Both the position numbers and the translations under genes were made by a program. A stretch of DNA of 64,000 nt from Sedimentitalea sp042687825. GTDB taxonomy: Bacteria; Pseudomonadota; Alphaproteobacteria; Rhodobacterales; Rhodobacteraceae. The notes below the pieces were generated by a model, which saw only the letters and a list, made by a program, of their open reading frames with translations, made no database searches and was not told the origin of the DNA. Below, piece after piece: positions 17,475 through 24,819 of the stretch; position 1 is the stretch's first letter, and each line of letters starts with the position of its first letter. The stretch is taken from positions 20,726 through 84,725 of the forward strand of contig NZ_JBHUQE010000014.1 in the NCBI RefSeq assembly GCF_042687825.1, given 5' to 3'.

Positions 17475-18218
17475 ATGATGATTTATCCGACCATAGAAAT
17501 TCAACACGGACGCTGCGTGTCGCTGGAAAAGGGCCGTCTGGACGAGGCGACCATCTGGCACGTCGATCCGGTCGAAACCGCACATGGCTTCGCGGTTGCC
17601 GGAGCCGAGTGGATGCATCTGACCGATTTCGATGCGGTCGAAGGGCGCGACGAGAACAGTGCGCTGGTCGAAGAGATCATTCGGGCGGCGGGCATTCCGG
17701 TGCAGCTGGGCGGTGGATTTCGCAGCCGCGAGTCGGTCGAACGCTGGATCGACAAGGGCGCAGGCCGCATCGTGATCGGCACGATGGCGGCCCATAACCC
17801 GGCGCTGGTGCGCGAACTGGCCGAGCATCATCCGGATCAGATCGTTCTGGCGGTGGATGTCTGGCGCGGACAGGTTATGACCGAGGGCTGGCGCACATCC
17901 AGCGCTCTCACGCCGGACAGCTTTATTTCGGCCTTTGGTGATACGCCTTTCGCCGGCATCATCATCACCGATATCGACAGCGACATGGATGAGGTCGATG
18001 CCCAGTTGGGCTTGATTGCCGGGCTGGCCGCGCATGCCAGATCGCAGGTGATCGCCAGCGGTGTGGTGCGCAGCATCGACGACATCGCGCGGCTGACCTA
18101 TGTGCCAAACATTTCCGGCGCGCTGGTGGGGCGGGCGCTATTTCGCAAGGCGGTGGATCTGGGCGAGGCTCTGGCCGTCGCGCAGCCGGGGCCCGAACCC
18201 GTGGCAGAGTTTCAATAG
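17475..18218 (+). CDS. HisA-like TIM-barrel protein, divergent
   Basis: The product is about 247 residues and aligns along its length with HisA, the ProFAR isomerase of histidine synthesis. Recognisable parts are IYPTIEIQHGRCVSL, VQLGGGFRS, VIGTMAA and LAVDVWRGQV. The first catalytic Asp of HisA is Glu here (TIEI), the second Asp is kept (AVDV), and the RDG and SGG phosphate loops read SDM and SGV. It may therefore be a paralogue with altered activity, not the histidine enzyme. GGGGGGCAAGG precedes the start. It lies between fatty-acid genes, away from any his gene in the window. Confidence 0.82.
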   Translation: MMIYPTIEIQHGRCVSLEKGRLDEATIWHVDPVETAHGFAVAGAEWMHLTDFDAVEGRDENSALVEEIIRAAGIPVQLGGGFRSRESVERWIDKGAGRIVIGTMAAHNPALVRELAEHHPDQIVLAVDVWRGQVMTEGWRTSSALTPDSFISAFGDTPFAGIIITDIDSDMDEVDAQLGLIAGLAAHARSQVIASGVVRSIDDIARLTYVPNISGALVGRALFRKAVDLGEALAVAQPGPEPVAEFQ

Positions 18219-18342
18219 CGGCCAACCACCTGGCCGCCGGGTTGCGAAAATGCGCTGATGCCTTGCGCTCGGTGCTCTTGCCCCCATGCCCCGGTGCGGG
18301 GTAAGAGCGGTGCGCAACAGAATGTTGGCAAGAGGGCAATTC

Positions 18343-19608
18343 ATGCGCAGAGTAGTCGTAACGGGGCTGGGGTTGGTGACGCCATTGGCCAGTGGAGTCG
18401 AAGAAAGCTGGTCGCTTCTGCTGGACGGGCAGTCGGGTGCCGGACCGATCCGGCAATTCGACGCCGCCGCGAGCGGGGTTACAACCACCTATGCCTGCGA
18501 AGTGCCCCGGGGCGATGGCAGCGATGGCACGTTCAACGCCGATGAATGGCTGGCGCCGAAAGAGCAGCGCAAGATTGACGATTTCATTCTTTTCGGCATC
18601 GCCGCTGCCGACATGGCCGTCAAGGACGCGAACTGGACACCGGAAGGCGAAGAGGATCGGCTGCGGACCGGGGTCATGATCGGGTCGGGCATTGGCGGTC
18701 TGAGTTCCATTGCCGACACCGCGGTCATGATCAAAGAGAGGGGACCGCGCCGCGTGTCGCCGTTCTTTATTCCCGGTGCCCTGATCAACCTGATATCCGG
18801 TCAGGTCAGCATCCGGTTTGGCTTTAAGGGCCCGAACCATTCGGTGGTGACCGCCTGTTCGACCGGGGCGCATGCCATCGGCGATGCCGCGCGATTGATT
18901 CAGCATGGCGACGCCGAGGTGATGGTTGCCGGCGGCGCCGAGGCCGCGATCTGCGAAATCGGAATTGCCGGCTTCAATGCCTGCAAGGCGCTGAGCACGA
19001 AATATGCCGACGACCCCAAGGCGGCGAGCCGCCCGTATGACACCGACCGCGACGGGTTCGTCATGGGCGAGGGTGCCGGTGTCGTGGTGCTGGAGGAATA
19101 CGAGCACGCCAAGGCGCGTGGGGCAAAGATCTATGCCGAGGTTCTGGGCTATGGTCTGTCCGGTGATGCCTATCACATCACCGCGCCGTCCGAGAACGGT
19201 GAAGGCGGCGAACGATCGATGCGGGCAGCCTTGGCCGATGCCGGACTGGAACCCAAGGACATCGACTATATCAACGCGCATGGCACCAGCACGATGGCGG
19301 ACACCATCGAACTGGGCGCCGTTGAGCGGATGATGGGAGATGCGGCGGGCAAGGTGACCATGTCTTCGTCCAAGTCGATGACCGGGCATCTGTTGGGGGC
19401 GGCGGGCGCGATCGAAGCCATCTTCAGCATTTTGGCAATCCGCGACCAGGTGGCGCCGCCGACCATCAACCTGGACAATCCGGCGGTCGAAACCTTGGTG
19501 GATCTGGCCCCTAACACCAAACGTGAGCGCGAGATCAACGTGGCGCTGTCCAACTCGTTCGGTTTCGGCGGAACAAACGCCAGCGTCATCTTCGGGAAAG
19601 TCAGCTGA
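18343..19608 (+). CDS. fabF: 3-oxoacyl-ACP synthase II
   Basis: The product is 421 residues. It condenses malonyl-ACP with an acyl chain. The Cys-His-His triad of elongating synthases is present in TACSTGAHAIG, NAHGTST and SMTGHLLGAAGA. The protein begins MRRVVVTGLGLVTPLA; upstream codons are open but lack this family start. The stop overlaps the mltG ATG as TGATG, so the two are translationally coupled. Confidence 0.97.
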   Translation: MRRVVVTGLGLVTPLASGVEESWSLLLDGQSGAGPIRQFDAAASGVTTTYACEVPRGDGSDGTFNADEWLAPKEQRKIDDFILFGIAAADMAVKDANWTPEGEEDRLRTGVMIGSGIGGLSSIADTAVMIKERGPRRVSPFFIPGALINLISGQVSIRFGFKGPNHSVVTACSTGAHAIGDAARLIQHGDAEVMVAGGAEAAICEIGIAGFNACKALSTKYADDPKAASRPYDTDRDGFVMGEGAGVVVLEEYEHAKARGAKIYAEVLGYGLSGDAYHITAPSENGEGGERSMRAALADAGLEPKDIDYINAHGTSTMADTIELGAVERMMGDAAGKVTMSSSKSMTGHLLGAAGAIEAIFSILAIRDQVAPPTINLDNPAVETLVDLAPNTKREREINVALSNSFGFGGTNASVIFGKVS

Positions 19609-20762
19609 TGTGGCGCGGTCTGGCCTCGAATATGTTGACCTTTCTGATCGTGGGATTGTTCCTGCTGGTCGGGGTCGTGATTTGGGGCCAGTCGCAGTTC
19701 ACCGCAGCAGGGCCTTTGCAGCAGGCGATCTGTCTGCGGGTTGAGCGTGGCTCGAACATGACCAAGGTCAGCCATATGCTCGAAGCGCAGGATGCGGTGA
19801 CGAATGCCACCATTTTCCGACTGGGTGCGGACTATTCCGAAAAAAGCGATCGGTTGAAGGCAGGCAGTTTCCTGATCAGGCCGGGCGCGTCGATGGAACA
19901 GATCGTCGAGCAGGTGACGCGCGGGGGGGCCAGCACTTGCGGCACCGAGATCGTCTATCGTGTGGGCGTGACCCGGACCGAGGCGCAGGTGCGTGAGTTG
20001 GACCCGGAAAGCGAGCAGTTCATCGAGGTGGCGGCCTTTGATCCGGCAGCGGGCAGCGCGCCGGTGGCCTATCAGGAAAAACGCGCCTTGGCGGATACAC
20101 GGTACCGGATCGCACTGGCCGAGGGCGTAACCAGCTGGCAGGTGGTCGAGGCGCTGAAATCCATGGAGATGCTGACCGGTGAGATCGCCACACGCCCGGA
20201 TGAGGGCCGGCTGGCGCCGGACAGCTATGAAGTTTCGGAAGGCGCGGACCGAAATGCGGTCCTGGCCCGAATGCAGGAGGCGCAGAATCTGCGTATTGCG
20301 GCTGCATGGGAGAGCCGGCAGCCGGGCCTGCCGCTGAGCAACCCCGAAGAGATGCTGATCTTGGCTTCGATCATCGAAAAGGAAACTGGGGTGCCCGAAG
20401 AACGCCGGCAGGTGGCCAGCGTGTTCATCAACCGCCTGAATCAGGGCATGAAATTGCAGACCGATCCGACGGTAATCTATGGGCTGACTAAGGGGCAGGG
20501 CGTTTTGGGGCGCGGTCTGCGGCAGAGCGAGCTGCGCCGGCAGACACCGTGGAATACCTATGTCATCAACGGTTTGCCGCCGACTCCGATCGCCAACCCG
20601 GGCAGGGAAAGTCTGCAGGCGGCGGTTGCTCCTGAGGATACGGATTATCTGTTTTTTGTGGCGGACGGCACTGGCGGTCATGCCTTTGCCAGTTCGCTGC
20701 AGGAGCACAATCGAAATGTGGCGAAATGGCGTGAGATCGAGGCTGGGCGAGCCAATAACTGA
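19608..20762 (+). CDS. mltG: Endolytic murein transglycosylase MltG
   Basis: The product is 384 residues. A membrane anchor at about 9-27 (MLTFLIVGLFLLVGVVIW) is followed by a LysM-like stretch and the YceG catalytic domain. The catalytic Glu is in LILASIIEKETG, and the family block MKLQTDPTVIYGLTKG is intact. It cuts nascent peptidoglycan strands outside the inner membrane and ends their growth. It overlaps the fabF stop by one base. The GTA regulatory region begins directly after it. Confidence 0.96.
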   Translation: MWRGLASNMLTFLIVGLFLLVGVVIWGQSQFTAAGPLQQAICLRVERGSNMTKVSHMLEAQDAVTNATIFRLGADYSEKSDRLKAGSFLIRPGASMEQIVEQVTRGGASTCGTEIVYRVGVTRTEAQVRELDPESEQFIEVAAFDPAAGSAPVAYQEKRALADTRYRIALAEGVTSWQVVEALKSMEMLTGEIATRPDEGRLAPDSYEVSEGADRNAVLARMQEAQNLRIAAAWESRQPGLPLSNPEEMLILASIIEKETGVPEERRQVASVFINRLNQGMKLQTDPTVIYGLTKGQGVLGRGLRQSELRRQTPWNTYVINGLPPTPIANPGRESLQAAVAPEDTDYLFFVADGTGGHAFASSLQEHNRNVAKWREIEAGRANN

Positions 20763-20806
20763 GGTCTGGGCGCAGTGCGCCAAAGCCGCTCTGGTATAGT
20801 TGAAAT

Positions 20807-20834
20807 TATCATTTTGTTAATGATACCGTACGGT
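20807..20834. promoter_or_regulatory. Two abutting palindromes upstream of the GTA promoter
   Basis: TATCATT at 20807-20813 and AATGATA at 20819-20825 form a perfect 7-base inverted repeat with a 5-base spacer. Sharing its last base, the palindrome ACCGTACGGT fills 20825-20834. The block ends 27 bases before the -35 element, where activators often bind. The second palindrome recurs at 22675-22684 between g2 and g3. Confidence 0.5.
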
Positions 20835-20861
20835 TAGGGAGTTGATGGGCGCTGAAATCGC

Positions 20862-20890
20862 TTGACTTAGCGAGCGGTCTCGCGTATAAG
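20862..20890 (+). promoter_or_regulatory. Probable promoter of the GTA cluster
   Basis: TTGACT at 20862-20867 and TATAAG at 20885-20890 are separated by exactly 17 bases, close to the sigma-70 consensus. Transcription would begin at about 20897-20898, at or one base from an ATG. This is the only strong promoter-like pair seen between mltG and g1. Confidence 0.7.
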
Positions 20891-20897
20891 TTGTGTC

Positions 20898-20990
20898 ATG
20901 CTAGAAGAAGTAGGCGAGCGGCCGCGGGATACTGTCCCGTCGGCCGTTTTCTGTTTCTCTCGTGCGGAAAATGTTCAACGCATGAGGTAG
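20898..20990 (+). CDS. Putative 30-residue leader peptide before GTA g1
   Basis: An ATG at 20898, at the predicted transcript start, opens a 30-codon frame beginning MLEEVGERPRD. It would be translated from a leaderless or nearly leaderless mRNA. The frame reads through the entire hairpin at 20919-20946. Its TAG stop at 20988-20990 lies within GAGGTAG, the ribosome site of g1. That geometry suits a translated attenuator or translational coupling. There is no run of one amino acid. Whether it is translated is unknown; it could equally be a chance frame. Confidence 0.35.
   Translation: MLEEVGERPRDTVPSAVFCFSRAENVQRMR
20919..20958 (+). terminator. Intrinsic-terminator hairpin in the GTA leader
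   Basis: CGGCCG at 20919-20924 pairs with 20941-20946 and CGGGA at 20925-20929 with TCCCG at 20935-20939. This makes an 11-pair stem with one bulged base (20940) and a five-base loop. TTTTCTGTTTCTCT follows. It lies about 22 bases downstream of the expected transcript start and ahead of g1. Confidence 0.65.
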
Positions 20991-21000
20991 ATGAGCAAAT

Positions 21001-21330
21001 ATGACTTTGATTACCCCGGAGGAGCGCGTCTTGCGGACGGCCGAATTGTTTCGGTCGGTCGAGGAGTCGCTGCAAAGATTGCGCCAGCAGGCGGAAGACC
21101 TGCGAAAGCAACTTGAAGCCGGGGAGGACACAGATTTGTTGGATGGTAGCAAGCAGGTTGCGGCAGTCGAAAGGCTGATCGGAACTTGCCAGAAGGTGGA
21201 GACTAGCCTTGTCGAGCAGCAACAAAAACAAGCGGGAATCGTCCGGGGCGGATACGCTCTTGACCTTAACGCCGCTCGGGTTGAGGTCGGGTGCCGATTG
21301 GCTCGCCTCAGAACCTGTCGCGATACGTGA
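21001..21330 (+). CDS. GTA protein g1, small terminase-like
   Basis: The product is 109 residues and corresponds to g1 of the Rhodobacter capsulatus gene transfer agent, the small terminase subunit. It is mostly helical (VEESLQRLRQQAEDLRKQLEAGED), consistent with an oligomerising DNA-packaging adaptor. GAGGTAG lies 9 bases before the ATG. The last 122 bases overlap the possible upstream part of g2. A terminator-like hairpin follows the stop by 25 bases. GTAs package random host DNA, so small terminase specificity is expected to be relaxed. Confidence 0.85.
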   Translation: MTLITPEERVLRTAELFRSVEESLQRLRQQAEDLRKQLEAGEDTDLLDGSKQVAAVERLIGTCQKVETSLVEQQQKQAGIVRGGYALDLNAARVEVGCRLARLRTCRDT

Positions 21331-22624
21331 CCTGTTCCTGGAAACACTTGGGGAGGGAGGGCTTTGCGCCCTCCCTTTTCTTTTCGAGTTCTGGGCGCTT
21401 GAACATCAATTGCCGCCCGAAGGAAACTGGCGCGCCTGGGTGATCATGGGTGGCCGGGGCGCGGGAAAGACCCGGGCCGGTGCGGAATGGGTGCGCAGCC
21501 AGGTCGAGGGCGCCCGCCCTCTGGATCCGGGCAAAATGAAGCGGGTGGCACTGGTCGGTGAAACCTATGATCAGGTGCGCGACGTTATGATTCAGGGTGA
21601 CAGTGGTATTCTTGCCTGTTCACCCCCCGATCGAAAACCTGTCTGGAAGGCAACCGAGCGCAAGCTGATCTGGGACAATGGCGCCGAGGCGCAGGCGTTT
21701 TCGGCCAGCGACCCCGAAAGCCTGCGCGGGCCGCAATTCGATGCCGCCTGGGTCGATGAACTGGCCAAGTGGAAAAGGGCCCGGGAGACCTGGGACATGC
21801 TGCAATTCGCCTTGCGTCTGGGCGATAAGCCGCAGGTCTGCGTGACCACCACGCCGCGCAATGTCGGAGTTTTGAAGGAACTGCTGAGTGCCTCGTCGAC
21901 GGTGGTGACCCACGCACCGACCGAGGCCAATCGCGCGAATCTGGCCGCGAGTTTTCTGGAAGAGGTCCGCAGCCGCTATGCCGGCACCCGGCTGGGGCGG
22001 CAGGAACTGGATGGTGTGTTGTTGGCGGATGCCGAGGGGGCGTTGTGGACCACGGATATGGTGCAGGCTGCACGGATCGGCTCGGTGCCCGCACTGGATC
22101 GCGTGATCGTGGCGCTGGACCCGGCGGTGACATCCGGTACGGGATCGGATGAATGCGGGATCATCGTTGCCGGCGCTCAGACCCAGGGGCCGCCGCAGGA
22201 TTGGCGCGCCTATGTGCTGGCAGATCATACGGTACAGGGCGTCGGGCCAACGGGGTGGGCACGCGCCGCGATTGCGGCGATGGACCGGTATGGCGCCGAA
22301 CGGCTGGTGGCCGAGGTGAACCAGGGCGGGCAACTGGTCGAAGAGGTGATCCGCCAGGTGGATCCTCTGGTGCCTTTCAAGGCGGTGCATGCATCGCGGG
22401 GCAAGAGCGCCCGGGCGGAACCGGTGGCGGCGCTGTACGAGCAGGGCCGGGTGCGGCACGTCAGGGGGCTGGCCGAACTGGAAGAGCAGATGTGTCTGAT
22501 GACACCGCGGGGATATGAGGGACCGGGCAGCCCGGACCGCGCAGATGCTTTGGTCTGGGCGCTGCACGAGTTGATGATCGCGCCGGCGGCGCAATATCGG
22601 CGCCCGCGCATTCGCACCCTTTGA
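21209..22624 (+). CDS. GTA protein g2, large terminase (TerL)
   Basis: The ATPase and nuclease that packages DNA into GTA heads. Walker A is GGRGAGKTRAGAEW, the Walker B-like stretch is FDAAWVDELAKW, and the RNase H-like nuclease Asp is in VALDPAVTSGTGSDECG. There is no ATG before the conserved region. Possible starts are TTG at 21209, 21260 or 21281; the longest is given (471 residues), but homologues tend to begin nearer GADWLASEP, which favours 21260 or 21281. The frame overlaps g1 and passes through a hairpin at 21355-21385. Translation is probably coupled to g1. Confidence 0.93.
   Translation: MSSSNKNKRESSGADTLLTLTPLGLRSGADWLASEPVAIRDLFLETLGEGGLCALPFLFEFWALEHQLPPEGNWRAWVIMGGRGAGKTRAGAEWVRSQVEGARPLDPGKMKRVALVGETYDQVRDVMIQGDSGILACSPPDRKPVWKATERKLIWDNGAEAQAFSASDPESLRGPQFDAAWVDELAKWKRARETWDMLQFALRLGDKPQVCVTTTPRNVGVLKELLSASSTVVTHAPTEANRANLAASFLEEVRSRYAGTRLGRQELDGVLLADAEGALWTTDMVQAARIGSVPALDRVIVALDPAVTSGTGSDECGIIVAGAQTQGPPQDWRAYVLADHTVQGVGPTGWARAAIAAMDRYGAERLVAEVNQGGQLVEEVIRQVDPLVPFKAVHASRGKSARAEPVAALYEQGRVRHVRGLAELEEQMCLMTPRGYEGPGSPDRADALVWALHELMIAPAAQYRRPRIRTL
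21355..21385 (+). terminator. Terminator-like hairpin after g1, inside g2
   Basis: GGGAGGGC at 21355-21362 pairs perfectly with GCCCTCCC at 21368-21375 around a five-base loop, and TTTTCTTTTC follows at once. It begins 25 bases after the g1 stop and lies within the first part of the g2 frame, where the T tract encodes the conserved FLFEFW stretch. It could lower g2 and downstream transcription relative to g1 unless ribosomes cover it. Confidence 0.5.
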
Positions 22625-22672
22625 TGCAAGCATCACGCCCGGCCTGATTGGCTGTCGGCGGGTGTTGCGGGA

Positions 22673-22692
22673 CCACCGTACGGTGGCTTTTT
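22673..22692 (+). promoter_or_regulatory. Palindrome with T tract in the g2-g3 gap
   Basis: A perfect 14-base palindrome at 22673-22686 is followed by CTTTTTC. Its core ACCGTACGGT (22675-22684) is identical to the one upstream of the GTA promoter at 20825-20834. As RNA it gives only a 5-pair stem with a four-base loop, so it would be a weak terminator. A protein-binding site is the alternative. Confidence 0.45.
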
Positions 22693-22782
22693 CGAATTTT
22701 ACCAAACATCGGGCAAAAGGTTCGCAACGGACCGGTCGGCGCGGATCAGACGCCCGGCGATGATCAAATAGGAGCGTCAAAT

Positions 22783-23970
22783 ATGGTTTTTGATTTCTTG
22801 CGTCGTGGCGCGGGGGCCGAGGTGCCAGAGACCAAGGCAAGCGCGACGCGGCCCGTGATCGCTTATCACAATGCTGGTCGGGTTGCCTGGAGTCCGCGGG
22901 ACACGGCATCTCTGACGCGCACCGGCTTTGCTGGTAACCCGGTCGGGTTTCGCTCGGTCAAGCTGATTGCCGAAGCGGCTGCGGCTCTGCCGCTGGTCCT
23001 GCAGGATCGCAGCCAGCGCTATGACGTACATCCTGTTCTCAGCCTGATGCGTCGACCGAATACGGCACAGGGCCGCGCGGAACTGATGGAGTCGCTGTTT
23101 GGCCAGTTGCTGCTGTCGGGCAACGCCTATGTCGAAGCGGTCATGGGAGAAGGTCAGCTGCCGCTGGAACTGCATGTCCTGCGGTCGGACCGGATGAAAG
23201 TGTTGCCCGGTGCGGATGGCTGGCCTGTCGCCTATGAATACAGCGTCGGTGGCAAGGCGCACCGGTTCCAAGCCACCGGCCAAGTCTCGCCGATCTGTCA
23301 CATCAAGTCGTTTCACCCGCAGGATGACCACTACGGGTTTTCGCCGATGCAGGCGGCAGCGATGGCGGTGGACGTGCACAACAGTGCATCGCGCTGGTCC
23401 AAGGCGTTGCTGGACAATGCGGCCCGTCCAAGTGGCGCGCTGGTCTATAACGGCTCGGACGGGCATGGCTCGATGGCCGATGACCAATTCCGGCGCCTGT
23501 CCGAGGAAATCGAGGCGAATTATCAGGGAGCCCGCAACGCGGGACGGCCCATGGTGCTGGAGGGCGGGCTGGATTGGAAGCCGATGGGGTTCTCGCCCAG
23601 CGACATGGAATTCCAGAAAACCAAGGAATCGGCTGCACGCGAGATCGCACTGGCCTTTGGAGTGCCGCCGATGCTGATCGGCATCCAGGGCGATGCGACT
23701 TATGCCAATTACCAGGAGGCGAACCGCGCCTTTTATCGGCTGACGGTGCTGCCGCTGGCCACCCGGGTTGCCTCGGTCCTGAGCGACTGGCTGACCCAGT
23801 TCAGCGGTGAAGACGTGGAGTTGAAACCGGACTTGGATCAGGTTCCGGCCCTGGCTGCGGAACGGGATGCACAATGGTCCCGTGTGAAAGGCGCCGACTT
23901 TCTGACCGAGGCGGAGAAGCGTGCATTGCTGGGTCTGCCCGCCTTGCCCGAAGGCGGTTCGGATGGATGA
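22783..23970 (+). CDS. GTA protein g3, portal
   Basis: The product is 395 residues of the HK97-type portal family. It forms the ring through which DNA enters the capsid and to which the tail connects. The family blocks GFRSVKLIAEAAAALPLVL, LLLSGNAYVEAV, HIKSFHPQDDHYGFSPMQAA and FGVPPMLIGIQGDATYANYQEA are clear. GGAGCG precedes the ATG at 22783. It follows a 158-base gap after g2 and overlaps the next gene by 8 bases. Confidence 0.95.
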   Translation: MVFDFLRRGAGAEVPETKASATRPVIAYHNAGRVAWSPRDTASLTRTGFAGNPVGFRSVKLIAEAAAALPLVLQDRSQRYDVHPVLSLMRRPNTAQGRAELMESLFGQLLLSGNAYVEAVMGEGQLPLELHVLRSDRMKVLPGADGWPVAYEYSVGGKAHRFQATGQVSPICHIKSFHPQDDHYGFSPMQAAAMAVDVHNSASRWSKALLDNAARPSGALVYNGSDGHGSMADDQFRRLSEEIEANYQGARNAGRPMVLEGGLDWKPMGFSPSDMEFQKTKESAAREIALAFGVPPMLIGIQGDATYANYQEANRAFYRLTVLPLATRVASVLSDWLTQFSGEDVELKPDLDQVPALAAERDAQWSRVKGADFLTEAEKRALLGLPALPEGGSDG

Positions 23971-24190
23971 CAAGCGCAGCAAGTTCGAACCGTTTGAATG
24001 CGGGCCGGGGCTGATGCTGGCGGCGCATGAAAAGGTCAGCAAGATCCACCACGACAATCTTTTGCAGCGGTTGGGGCGGCTGGAAGAGATGATGGAACGC
24101 CTGGAACGCCGGTTGTGGCTGGCCGTCTATGGCGTCGTGGCGGTGATCCTGGGGCAGGCGGTTCAATCCTTTGTCGTCGCCGTGCCCTGA
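23963..24190 (+). CDS. GTA protein g3.5, small membrane-type protein
   Basis: The product is 75 residues. It occupies the position of g3.5 between portal and protease in RcGTA-type clusters and overlaps g3 by 8 bases (ATG at 23963). The first half is charged with a short coiled coil (LLQRLGRLEEMMERLERR). The second half is one hydrophobic segment, LWLAVYGVVAVILGQAV. That architecture recalls one-helix holin-like or membrane-associated phage proteins. Its role in GTA is not known to me, and the membrane reading is inference. Confidence 0.8.
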   Translation: MDDKRSKFEPFECGPGLMLAAHEKVSKIHHDNLLQRLGRLEEMMERLERRLWLAVYGVVAVILGQAVQSFVVAVP

Positions 24191-24225
24191 GACGCGAAAA
24201 GAAACCGGATAACAAGGAGTGTGTC

Positions 24226-24783
24226 ATGGAAACGGACACCGGGCTAGAGCACAAGTTCGCCAGGTTTGGCGACGGGCTGAGCGTCACCGAAGACGCGGTG
24301 ATCTCAGGCTATGCCAGCCTGTTCGGAGAGACCGATCAGGGCGGCGATATAGTGCAAGAGGGCGCCTATGCGGTGTCGATCAAAGGGCTGGAACGGAGCG
24401 GCCAACGGGTCAAGATGTTGTGGCAGCACGATCCGGCACAACCGATCGGTGTTTGGGACGAGGTGCGCGAAGACGCCAAAGGCCTGTGGGTCAAGGGGCG
24501 GTTGTTGGACAGCACGCAAAAGGGGCGTGAGGCCGCAGCCCTGATCGCGGCGGGTGCCATCGACGGTCTTTCGATCGGCTATCGCACACAAAAGGCAAGC
24601 AAGAATGACAAGGGCCAGCGGCTCTTGACCGAACTGGAGCTTTGGGAGGTGTCCTTGGTGACCTTTCCGATGCTGCCCAGTGCGCGAGTGGCGGCCAAGG
24701 GCGACAGCCTGGCGGCGGAAGCCACTTTGCGTGAATTGGCGGCGACACTGGAGAGTGCGCGGCTGGAGCTGGCGCGCCGATAA
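24226..24783 (+). CDS. GTA protein g4, prohead protease
   Basis: The product is 185 residues of the HK97 prohead protease family (U35). It trims the capsid precursor during head maturation. The catalytic His68 is in MLWQHDPAQPIG and the nucleophile Ser116 in DGLSIGYR. AAGGAG lies before the ATG. It sits immediately upstream of the capsid gene, as in HK97-like phages. Confidence 0.95.
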   Translation: METDTGLEHKFARFGDGLSVTEDAVISGYASLFGETDQGGDIVQEGAYAVSIKGLERSGQRVKMLWQHDPAQPIGVWDEVREDAKGLWVKGRLLDSTQKGREAAALIAAGAIDGLSIGYRTQKASKNDKGQRLLTELELWEVSLVTFPMLPSARVAAKGDSLAAEATLRELAATLESARLELARR

Positions 24784-24819
24784 CCGCGCCTTTTTCTCAC
24801 CCACAGACAGGATGTTCCG

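Noticed and set aside
17965..19389. Long leftward open frame opposite fabF
   Set aside because: It crosses the intergenic gap and two known genes and shows no protein family; it is a GC-rich shadow.
20817..20831. Possible CtrA site (TTAA at 20817) upstream of the GTA promoter
   Set aside because: The second TTAA half-site at the required 7-base spacing is absent.
20991..21117. Alternative frame starting ATGAGCAAATATG before g1
   Set aside because: It is in another frame than g1, and the g1 start at 21001 has the better-spaced GAGGTAG and the conserved protein.
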